A stretch of DNA of 64,000 nt from Artocarpus heterophyllus. Taxonomy: Eukaryota; Streptophyta; Magnoliopsida; Rosales; Moraceae. The notes below the pieces were generated by a model. That model saw only the letters and a list, made by a program, of their open reading frames with translations. It was not told the origin of the DNA and searched no databases. The translations under genes were made by a program, and so were the position numbers. The stretch lies in NCBI GenBank assembly GCA_025403435.1, contig CM046353.1, positions 22,575,987 to 22,639,986 of the forward strand, read 5' to 3'. Positions 36,401 to 44,200 of this stretch are shown here, piece after piece. The first letter of the stretch is position 1. Each line of letters begins with the position of its first letter.

Positions 36401-39400
36401 TGTCCACCTTAGAACAAACTTAAGCTTTTGGGGGAAACAATATGGTAAACTAACATGGTAGCAGAGCAGGAGGCCTTAAGTTCAAACCCTCGTGATTGTG
36501 CATTCTAAAATTTTCATCATTTGTTGGGCCTTTACTAGGTGTTTTGGCTTAGAATTTAATATTTACATGTTGATCTTGTCCCACCCACATGTGAGGGGGA
36601 GTGAAAAGATATAAAAGTAATAATGTTGGTCGTGTTAGATTCTGAGAATATAAAACTAATGTTGGCTCGCCTCTTAACAGCTGAAGGCTTGTTTTTATAG
36701 GATTTCTTGTCCTGTTTCCTCCTTTTTGAGGATTTCGTGCCCGCTTTCCTTTGCGTTTGATCCAATTATCAATTAAAGGAATTTTTCTTATTTAAAAAAA
36801 AAAAAAACAACATGGTCTTAAAGAACATTGTTTGAAACGAGAAAATAAACCAAGTCCATTATTCCTGGTAAAAGTGACGTGACATATACACTCTTTTGGA
36901 TGATCTGGTAAATAGTGATATTTTCACTTCAATATTCTGTGTTGTTAGTCCTGGGTCAGGGTGCGTAGGTTGCAATGTGTTTTTTTACATCAAATGCATT
37001 CCAGTGAAGAACTTTTGTAGAATTTGGAAGTAATTTTAGATAGTTGTTTTAATCTTATGACTCTTAAAACTTATTTAAATGCACAGGCATGAAACTCCCC
37101 AGATTGAAATTCCCAATGCGCATGATAACAGTGTGTGGGATCTTGCGTGGCATCCTATTGGATATCTTCTTTGCAGGTGAACACTTTCTGTTACTTTATT
37201 CCTGCCTTGTCCACTCTTATTTTAGTAGTTATAGGTATATTATATTCCTCAAATATTATGCTGTTTGAAGTTTTAGCTACAGTCGATTAAACTTGCTAAG
37301 GCTTAGTTCTTTTGGAAAAGGAACTAAAGTTCGTGTGTATATCTTTGTGTCTTCTAATATAACATAATAATGGCAATTTTATGTGGCCTATTTGCACTAA
37401 CTTCTCAAAGTATTACTAGATTTTTTGTAATTACATACATTAAAAGGTGTTCATGTATCTTTATTTATTTCTGAATTTATCTCTTACAACCGAGCAATCA
37501 CGTAGATCCAATGTCAGTAGTGAATGCTTTATCATTTCTGTGCCAAATTCAAATCGATTTCTTTTTCTGGAAGCCCTATTGGATTAGATGATTATGTTTA
37601 CCGTATTCCTTTTTATTTGGAACCATGTTATTTATGGTCTTTTACGTGTGGTGGTTTTAATGACGATGGCTAGTTACTTAGGTTCTGGGGGGTTTCTTGT
37701 TCTCAATTTCTGTGTCTTTTGTGATTTATAATTGAACTTTTCTGTCTCATCATTATTATTATTATTATTATTATTTTGATAAAAACGAAGATACAGTTTG
37801 TAAGTAATCAATCAACGTTGATATCAATACCATATCAAGTTTCTTCTAATAAACTGGGTTGAGTTGCTCGGTATTTTGTAACTGGCCAATAAAGTGAAGA
37901 ACAAAGGTTTTTAGTTGGGGCAAAAGGGCAGCTTGAGTTGTCAAATAAAAGGAAAGAGAAGAATGAAGGCTTAATTTGACTCTCGAACCTCTATGTAGCT
38001 AGCCCATTTTGATTTTTCTTTTTGATCAACTCGATTACATTGGTGTACATTTTTACGAGCAAAAAATATTATTGTTTCATTTAGTATTTTAAATAACTTA
38101 AATTGTAAACGTGTTATTTTTTGCAGTGGTAGCAATGATCATACCACAAAATTTTGGTGCAGAAATAGGCCAGGAGACACCACTCGTGACAAATTTAATA
38201 TGGGTCAGAACCAAGATTTCATACACGTACCAATGATGATAATGTTTAATTTATTATCAATTTGTGGTTTATCCAGTTATATGGGCTAACTTAAAGAAAG
38301 TATTTTATATAGTTTCACACTCTTTATTTATTTGCTCTTTTATTTTTATTTTTTTAATTTTTTTTCCAGGTTGTGGTGAGCAGAATCCTGCTATCGCTGG
38401 TCGCTTTATTGGTAACTTTCCGGTGTCTGAAGGTCCAACTACTCCTGGACCATTTGCTGCTGGATTAAATAGAAATGAAGGAACCATTCCAGGGGTGGGA
38501 GTTGCTGTGCCATTATCCATTTCGCCACTCGATACATCAGCTCAAGGAGACCCAAAACAACATCATCCAGTTACGATGCCTTTAGGAGCTCCTCCTCTTC
38601 CGCCTGGTCCTCATCCCTCGCTTATTGCTGCCAAGCAGCAGCCACCATATCAGCAAAATCCTCAACATATCCCCCAACAGCCACATCAGCAACATCACCA
38701 AGGACTCCCACAACAAACGCCCCCTTTGGCTATGCCACCTTCAAATATGCAACAGCTACAGCCTCCTTCCCATTTACCCTTGCCCCCACCCCCCCATTTA
38801 ACTCGCCCACCACCCCAAATGCCCCCACTTGGTATGCCATCTTCCCTGCCATCTTCTGTACCTCCTATGCCCTCACATTCTATGCCGGTACCTGGTCCAA
38901 TGGTATGTCAGCGTCTCTCATGATTTTTTTTTCCTTTTTTATTTAGCAGTCCATTCGATTATTCTTTGATTGCCATTGTTTATTTGCTAAAGAAGGGAAG
39001 ATCGATATGCCCATTTTTGTCCCATTAATTTATATCACAGCTCTCCACATTTTTCTGCTTTTTGACAATTAGTAAGCTGTAAAATGAGGGTTGAAAGCAA
39101 CTCTTTACCAGAAAGTTTAGTAAGCTTATGCCAATGGTTCCTGTTCTGCGTTTTATAAGAAATGGTAATAATAATCACAGTTTCTGTTTAATATTTGACC
39201 AGATTCTTAAATAATCTCAGAAGCAATTTTAATGTGGTACCCCCCTCCTTTTATATTAGCAACTAATTTGTAAGCAATTTTGATCTGAAAAGTTTCTTAA
39301 ATTTTGTTAAGCGGAACTGCAATGCCATGTATGGGCATGCCACGGATACCAATTCTAAAACTCATCACTCTTAGGACAATGCCTGCAGATAATTAGATCC

Positions 39401-40505
39401 CTCTTGCAGGAAGTTTTTTAATTCGTAATTCACATTATACTTTTTTGGACTTTAGAGGATGCAAGGTACGATAAATCAGATGGTTCCTCCTATGCTACAA
39501 GGGCATTTTATGGGCATGAATCCGTTGCATTCAGGATCCTTGCCTGCAAGTGGAGCGGCCCAGCAGGTTGGTGGTTTTCCAAATGCCTTGCCGAACATGC
39601 AGGGCCCCTCAAATGCAAGTGGGGCCCCAATATATCCGCATGGTGGTGCTTTTAACCGAACTCAAGCTGGGCAAATTCCTATGATGCCAGGGTATAATCC
39701 ATACCAGGTAGGACGACACTTATATTTGAGGGTATTTTTGTCAAATCAAGGTTTACTTGCCATTGCGGCGACTTCTCACACATGACGTTTAGTTTTACCA
39801 AGTTTTAAATCTGAAGGCATCATTGCAGATACCAGTAACGCTGGGGCATCTTTCTGCGGTTTTTTTAATTGTTTTTTTTTACAAGTTTTATGTCATCATT
39901 ATTATTATTATTATTATTATTCACACAAGCATTCACTCCACTGCACTGCCTCTATTTTCGCTGGTGCTGATGATTGGTGTAAATATTGGTTTACCATTGG
40001 TAGTCCGCAGTTCTTTTGTTGGGTGTAGTGCCTTTCTAGACCCTCAGATTTAGTGTTCACAAACATATTTTCACGTGAGGTCGTTTGGTTACTTGCAAGA
40101 AAAATTAAATAAACAAAAAGAAATAGAAAAGGAAAACGGTTGAGATTTGAACAAGTTGTTACCGGCTCAATTAAAGTGTGGTTAACCACAACTCCATTTT
40201 AAACGCAGAATGTTTGTTAGTTTGTTATAAATAATTTTTCTTATTTTTATTATTATAATAATAAATGAGGAAAATTGGCGAGTGAGATGCATCACATGGG
40301 CTTGTTTCAAATACTGTTCTGGCAAGGGTTGTCTCTTGTTGAATTTGGTTGTTTTTTTCAGCCCTAATTGGCCTTGCAATGGAATTTTCATGTCAGCCTA
40401 AGCTTCGTTTTGTTGTTTTTCTTTTTGTGGCAGTCTACAAATCAAGCCGGCATGCCTCAACCTCCATCACAAGGGCCACCGCCTCATGCCCAACCGCCTC
40501 AGTAG
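9405..40505 (+). CDS. FY: Flowering time control protein FY (WD40 pre-mRNA 3'-end processing factor, WDR33/Pfs2 family)
   Basis: FY is the plant homologue of yeast Pfs2 and animal WDR33. It is a nuclear subunit of the cleavage/polyadenylation machinery, and in Arabidopsis it acts with FCA on FLC. Exons: 9405-9570, 15962-16053, 16783-16851, 16995-17099, 30450-30545, 30631-30713, 30794-30865, 30936-31033, 34259-34318, 34421-34481, 34561-34648, 34764-34827, 35568-35646, 37087-37176, 38127-38215, 38370-38902, 39456-39707, 40434-40505. The phases join without a break to 722 codons plus TAG. The N-terminus has the family signature [22 protein letters not shown]40 repeats span about residues 140-435 (for example [21 protein letters not shown]). 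The Pro/Gln/Met-rich tail has PPLPP near residue 512, the kind of motif bound by the FCA WW domain. All introns look GT-AG except intron 15, which begins AT. The ATG at 9405 is chosen by homology to MYxGD. Arabidopsis FY has 647 residues. Introns 1, 4 and 8 are swollen by insertions. Confidence 0.95.
9880..10411 (-). repeat. 3' LTR of intron-1 chromovirus
   Basis: 532 bp, TGATAG...CCATCA on the plus strand. The pol frame (chromodomain tail) runs into this LTR, a known trait of several chromovirus lineages. A purine-rich tract borders it on the element side (GGGCCGGGGG on the minus strand). Confidence 0.92.
10204..13939 (-). pseudogene. chromovirus pol (protease, RT, RNase H, integrase, chromodomain), broken
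   Basis: On the minus strand: protease with [10 protein letters not shown] near 13680; RT with [10 protein letters not shown] and [13 protein letters not shown] (about 12870 and 12670); RNase H with [10 protein letters not shown] near 12250; integrase with [17 protein letters not shown] and HPQTDGQTE (about 11180-11480); and a C-terminal chromodomain (about 10430-10590) ending FHLEDKV. Defects: a TAG at 11516-11518 in GLLQPLP between the HHCC and core parts of integrase; a one-base frame change near 10500 inside the chromodomain; another near 13870 in the zinc knuckle; and a missing stretch in RT (RFC joined to NRETVPD near 12960), which removes the usual VDYR motif. The catalytic RT and integrase residues are otherwise present. 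Confidence 0.9.
13860..14981 (-). pseudogene. chromovirus gag, broken
   Basis: The open part at 14127-14981 encodes a capsid-type gag ([20 protein letters not shown], then [18 protein letters not shown]). It ends with MELA followed by TAG (14127-14129) where related elements have Gln, then continues in frame with RIKDKN and a basic linker. The knuckle begins GLCYRC near 13900 and is completed only after a frame change (GHRCPNKEL). Confidence 0.85.
14969..14980 (-). promoter_or_regulatory. primer-binding site of intron-1 chromovirus
   Basis: Minus strand TGGCATCAGAGC lies three bases inside the 5' LTR. It matches the initiator tRNA-Met primer site with one T-to-C difference. Confidence 0.8.
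14984..15516 (-). repeat. 5' LTR of intron-1 chromovirus
   Basis: 533 bp, aligned end to end with 9880-10411; about nine substitutions and a one-base difference in a T run. Confidence 0.92.
15522..15890. repeat. degenerate MITE-like repeat, cut by the chromovirus insertion
   Basis: This aligns loosely with 33340-33720 in intron 8: shared blocks include GAGAATTG, TAGTCATGGGT, CATTTTAAAC and AAATGGCxAAAACCC. No clean inverted ends are visible here, since the chromovirus sits at its left side. Class unknown, possibly hAT-like. Confidence 0.4.
17281..17705 (-). pseudogene. truncated copia integrase remnant in FY intron 4
   Basis: On the minus strand the segment near 17600-17690 encodes a copia integrase core ([21 protein letters not shown]), continuing in another frame near 17500-17550 ([18 protein letters not shown]). 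No LTR of its own is seen. It is directly abutted by the LTR of copia B. Confidence 0.65.
17706..18004 (-). repeat. 3' LTR of copia B
   Basis: 299 bp. It matches 22497-22775 apart from a small internal duplication near 17830-17850 and point changes. The terminal base is mutated (CGTAG for TGTAG). Confidence 0.88.
18012..22480 (-). pseudogene. copia B gag-pol, broken
   Basis: The minus strand reads gag (start near 22480, [15 protein letters not shown]), a CCHC-like stretch [14 protein letters not shown] near 21640, protease with DSRAT instead of DSGAT (21326-21334), integrase ([20 protein letters not shown]), RT ([39 protein letters not shown]), the VYVDD block in a different frame near 18960, and RNase H ([23 protein letters not shown]). 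Stops lie at 22079-22081 and 21296-21298, with frame changes near 20620, 18970 and 18720. The protein is recognisable over its full length, but this copy cannot make it. Confidence 0.87.
22485..22496 (-). promoter_or_regulatory. primer-binding site of copia B
   Basis: Minus strand TGGTATCAGCGC is directly inside the 5' LTR; initiator tRNA-Met type with one difference. Confidence 0.75.
22497..22775 (-). repeat. 5' LTR of copia B
   Basis: 279 bp with TG...CA ends (TGTAGAAAAAG to GACGACA), bordered by the primer site. Confidence 0.88.
23456..23790 (-). repeat. 3' LTR of copia C
   Basis: 335 bp from TGTCATAAACTGAG to TTTTCCACA. It is longer than the other LTR by a duplicated AATGATCCTAGCAAAAGA segment and a short CACTAATCACTCC insertion. 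Confidence 0.92.
23791..28290 (-). pseudogene. copia C gag-pol, broken but with an 837-codon open integrase-RT segment
   Basis: The long open stretch 24144-26657 (minus) encodes integrase ([30 protein letters not shown]), a variable linker, RT ([44 protein letters not shown]) and most of RNase H ([15 protein letters not shown]). It stops by a frame change at SKKQ, and the rest of RNase H (23800-24140) follows in another frame. Upstream are gag (27073-28290, [26 protein letters not shown]) and protease with DSRAT for DSGAT (27139-27147). Gag also has a frame break near 27660-27770. Confidence 0.88.
28509..28520 (-). promoter_or_regulatory. primer-binding site of copia C
   Basis: Minus strand TGGTATCAGAGC directly abuts the 5' LTR; perfect initiator tRNA-Met type. 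Confidence 0.88.
28521..28828 (-). repeat. 5' LTR of copia C
   Basis: 308 bp, TGTCATAAAC...TTTTCCACA, followed by the GTTCT duplication. Confidence 0.92.
31275..31690. repeat. MITE-like repeat rich in GGTTTAAAC-type words, FY intron 8
   Basis: Starts near GGCCTTTTGGTATATAGG and ends near GCGCACCAAACGAACC, giving loose inverted ends. It is packed with GTTTAAAC/GTTTGAAC words. Probably a decayed non-autonomous DNA transposon. Confidence 0.4.
32430..32632 (+). repeat. LINE-like 3' tail, plus strand
   Basis: T-rich 3'-UTR-like sequence ending in TTTCTTTTCC followed by ten A, resembling the tail of the plus LINE at 29200-29249. No coding part is visible. Confidence 0.4.
32808..32935 (-). repeat. 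LINE-like 3' tail, minus strand
   Basis: Poly(T) then AATAAGAAACGAAGATTATC and a purine-rich stretch. It resembles the start of the minus LINE at 22860-22960. Very short; adjoins a MITE. Confidence 0.45.
32936..33060. repeat. Tourist-like MITE, FY intron 8
   Basis: Ends GGGTGCGTCTGGCAAT and ATTGCCAAACACAC are inverted repeats with two mismatches, flanked by TAT on both sides. It shares the CTACAGTGTAAA-like internal word with the MITE at 61740-61917. Confidence 0.6.
33340..33720. repeat. MITE-like repeat related to 15522-15890
   Basis: Starts near AGGGTCCGTTTAGTACTTGG and includes TTACCAAACGCC near 33655. Several blocks are shared with the repeat at 15522-15890. Contains a T run and a G run near 33540-33575. 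Confidence 0.45.
35754..35766. repeat. 13-base G run, FY intron 13
   Basis: Uninterrupted G run in intron 13. Length may be unreliable in sequencing. Confidence 0.8.
36440..36806 (+). repeat. possible tRNA-derived SINE followed by an A-tailed fragment, FY intron 13
   Basis: TGGTAGCAGAGC near 36458 and GTTCAAACCC near 36480 resemble the pol III A and B boxes, and a CCCACCCACATGTGAGGGGG block follows near 36580. The sequence ends in about 13 A near 36793-36806, though the last 110 bp look more like a LINE tail. The tRNA-like head is not an intact tRNA gene. Confidence 0.4.
38204..38217 (+). promoter_or_regulatory. unusual 5' splice site of FY intron 15
   Basis: Homology places the exon end at 38215 (AACCAAG), but the next bases are ATTTCA rather than GT. 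The acceptor (TTTTTCCAG, 38361-38369) is normal. A GT at 38204-38205 (ATGG|GTCAGA), 12 bases upstream, has the same phase and would remove four residues (a Gln-Asn-Gln-Gly segment). Confidence 0.65.
39893..39921. repeat. ATT trinucleotide microsatellite, FY intron 17
   Basis: About eight tandem ATT units. Similar shorter ATT runs lie near 36010-36040 (intron 13) and 37750-37775 (intron 14). Confidence 0.85.
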
Positions 40506-40890
40506 GAGTAGGCTACCTTTTTCCCTACATGTAATTCTATCACAAGGGGTTTCCAACAGAATTTTGTCAAATCTTCCCTTCCTGTGTCCTGCACATCCTA
40601 CCAGTTTTATTTTTTATTTTTAAATCTTTTTGTTTCCATTTTACTTATATGATGCTTGTGTGTGAATTTGGCCCTGCTCTTGCATTTGCTGGTTGCCGAA
40701 AGTGTAATTACTTGCTGCAAGAACGCAACACCCCCAAGTAATTCAAGCAATCATTTAGGTTTCCAGTAGCGTTCATGTGCTTTTTTTGAGTTTTTTTTTT
40801 TTTTTTTTTTTTCAGAAGACTGTGTAATGTTGTGTGTACTAATCCATGATAAATTTTGCCTAATAGTTCAATAGAAATAATGATAAATTA
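40506..40890 (+). other. FY 3' UTR and probable polyadenylation region
   Basis: T-rich sequence after the TAG. Near 40865-40885 AATAGTTCAATAGAAATAATGATAAA gives weak plant-type A-rich signals. The exact end cannot be set from sequence. Confidence 0.4.
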
Positions 40891-41283
40891 CAAAAATTCC
40901 ACCTTTTTTTTAAAGTAGAAAATTCCACTTTTCGTGTGGCATTGTAACAATGTGCCTCTTAATTTTTGAAAGTGTAACATTCATTATTTTCAACCTAAAA
41001 ACGTGTAACAACCTGTGAGTCTTTGACATGAACGAATTCCTTATTTTGAGCCTTTCGAACGTCAGTTATACATCAAATAACTTCACATGTTACAAGTGTA
41101 GATGCGCTCTTACACTTCAACCTTTACATGTTATACGTGTAGGATCAGCCATGCTGATAGTATATGAACAGTTTCAAGGACTTGAAAAATAAATCAATCC
41201 AACTGCTTATGTATTCCTCCAACTAATGTTCATTATTGATTATAAGCATTTTCCACATAGTACTTCACTCGCTTTGCATGGTA

Positions 41284-44200
41284 CTATTGTGTAAGAGGAA
41301 CAGATTCAAGCTCAATCTCTAGAACTCCCCTCACCACATTCTGCAACCGAAGACTGATTTCTTGCTTCACTTTGCCATCTATTAGGTAGATGACAGTGTC
41401 TTTAACGAGGGTATTATTATATTTGTTAGCTATCCTCTTCCCGAGCTGCATTGGTTCGTCGACTTTCGATTTCTCATTAGCTTTAGCAACAGCAACAAGG
41501 GGTCGAATGTCAATCTCAGCCTCGCCCATGAAATCGTCATTCTTGAATTTATCCTTGTCGTACACAAGCTGCATGCAACCATCAAAAAATAACGCGTCTG
41601 AAAAGTACAAAATTTTACAGGTTGACAGCTTCAGCAATATTTATTATCATTCACAACCAATCAAAGTTTCTCATCATATTAGGAGCTGGAAAATTGTCCC
41701 TTTCAACCTCCTGAACTTAAGAAAAAGGTGCTTAAGATTCTTCTAAATTTACTTGAGATTCAGAGCTGGCAAAGACACTATGGGGACAAAGGAAAAGTAC
41801 GCGCGCTTTTATCCCCAAATCTTTGACTAAATTGGTAAGTTGATTTTTATTTGTGGCATATTACTTTCTGAATTGATTAAAATGTTGCAAAGCGCTCTCA
41901 CATCAATGAATGATGTTAACATTTGAAAGAAAATGCTCCCATACCCACGACACGATATGCGCTAATTGTCATGCGAGCTTATAATATCTTTCTTCAAATA
42001 AGCTCACATAACGTGTGCGAGGGCGTCTCTCCAAATTTTTGTAGTCTTCATCTATTTGAGGTCTCTCCACATTCTGCGGCACTTTGTTAAATTCTAGGGG
42101 ATAGTTTACTGAAAATCAAAAGTTTAAGAGTTAGTTTACCAATTGTAAAAGTTCCAACATAGATGAGTCAAATTCCCAAAAATAATTTATGCTTATTTGG
42201 TATTGGACCATAATTACAACAAATTTTTAAATCTAGGATCTATTTGATAAATTAAACGTTCGAGATCTAAGTTGCCAAACACTAATAAATTCAGGATGAA
42301 TTAATGTAATTAACTCTAAAATAAAAGAGAACCAAACTGCTTAATATAAAAGCTAGTCCTGTCTCAGAGCTTCAACTTTCCTGGATTGTATATATCTAAG
42401 CAGGCCATATTCATGATGCAACCAGTTATAAAACAATATGGTATTTAGCGCTTTTGCCCTTGAATTGCTGTAGATTGGAAAGTTTCTGTAACGTCTCGAA
42501 ATTTATTTAATATTAATGTAATGTAAATGATGAATTAGTGTGCCATAATTAAAGTTTTAACTTTAATTAGATTATTTGGTTGGATTTTTAGTTTTTGGTT
42601 GTTTTGTTAAATTGATGTGTTCAAAAGATTTCTTATTGATTTAAAATGATGTTTTGAGTTTTAAAACACAACAATTTGTAAAATGTTAAAAATACTCTGT
42701 TTTACAAAACCGTGGGCGGCACATGGTTTTCGCACAGTAAAACCGTCCACCGATTTTCTCTATTTATTTCTCTCTTCTCTCTCTCTCTCCTCATTCACGT
42801 TTCACTCTCTCTCTCTCCTCTCTCTTGGTCTCTCGGCAGCCCCTCTCTCTCTCTAATTTCTTCACAAAAATTTTGATTTCCATTCGAATCCAAGCTTCGG
42901 AACAGCGAGGAGGAAGCTCGGGGACGTGATTCGGCAACCGAGAACGCGGATTGAAGCTTCGATTCGAGGTTAGATTCGAAATTTCTAAACTTTTTACAAA
43001 ATTTCTAATTTTGTGTGTTTTTGAAATCCAAGTTTGTTTTAGCTTAGAAAACCGTGGATTTGTGTTAAATGAACTTAGAACAACTAGAATCTAAGCCCAG
43101 ATTGAAGAAAAACGGATTGGATTCAAGATTTTCATTTTTCTCCTCTTTTTCTCATTTTCGGATTTTTGAGGATTTCGAGTTCAAATGTTGTTTAAATGAT
43201 TCCAAACATGTTTTAGAATGTTTTTCTATCAACTATAGTTGTTTTTCATGCCTGGGAATTGAGAAAAACAGGTTAGAAACAAGATTTGGATTTTGGGGAT
43301 CGAGAAACCCGTGGCTGGGATTTCTGGATCTTCCCAGTTCGGCAGGCCGAAGTTCATGTTCGGCAAGCCGAAGTGATGATCGGCAGGCCGGTGTTCTTCC
43401 GACCGGCAGGCCGAATCTGGGGAAATGTTCGGCAGGCCGAACCTCGTTTCCGGCAGGCCGAACTGTACAGTTCGGCAGGCCGAAGCAGGGCGTCCGACAG
43501 GCCGACCGAGGCATGGAAAATTTTGTGATTTTTTTTACCCGATTTCATTGTTTTGAACCCTAATTTAAATCCCAACCTTATAGGATGATTTTAATGATAC
43601 AAATGACACACTAGGACATCATGAAATGATTTAGTAATATAGAATGTCTCGAACTAGATATTGATTGACTTAGTTTGTATCTAGGATCGTTCGTGGTTCC
43701 GTGGAGCTAACGTATAGCGGACCGGGATTACGGTGTGGGGTACCGGCACGAGTACTGAGGTAGGACTTCTATCCTATTTCTTTGGTAGCCTGGTTTTGAA
43801 ATGATTTGGCTTTGAAAAGGATTTCTATCAAAATGTTTTCAATGGTTGTTTGAAAATGGTTTTATCGGTTATATTTTTATATACCGTGACATGAAATGAA
43901 TTTCATAATGAATGTAATTGACAACACTCGGTAATTGGGTTTTGAATGATAATGATAATAAACACATGGGCATGATGCCATATCAGAGATCGGGTCGTGA
44001 TCGACCTTGGGGGCAGGTCCCGAAACCCAGCTGGGCCACTACGGTGGTGATATCATGGTTTGCCTAGGTAAAAGTAAACTGGTGTTTTGATTTGACGAGT
44101 AGACTGTTCTGTGCCAGAACGGTTCTACTCAATTTATTTATTTATTTATTCAAGTTTCTTCTTGCATAACTCCTGATAATGCTATGTTTCTTTGCATTAA

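Noticed and set aside
36455..36495. tRNA gene in FY intron 13
   Set aside because: Only box-like words with no cloverleaf; a SINE-like origin is more likely.
38204..38369. FY intron 15 as a U12-type AT-AC intron
   Set aside because: The 5' end does not match ATATCCTT and the 3' end is a normal pyrimidine tract with AG.
43338..43506. Repeat-spacer appearance resembling a CRISPR array
   Set aside because: Eukaryotic LTR context, 14-bp units with 6-9 bp spacers and no cas genes; the unit is a short palindrome inside a retrotransposon.
43069..43563. 164-codon open frame in each gypsy LTR (also at 49972-50466)
   Set aside because: The two copies agree only because the LTRs are nearly identical. 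In the diverged solo LTR the start codon is gone and stops appear, so it is not a conserved protein.
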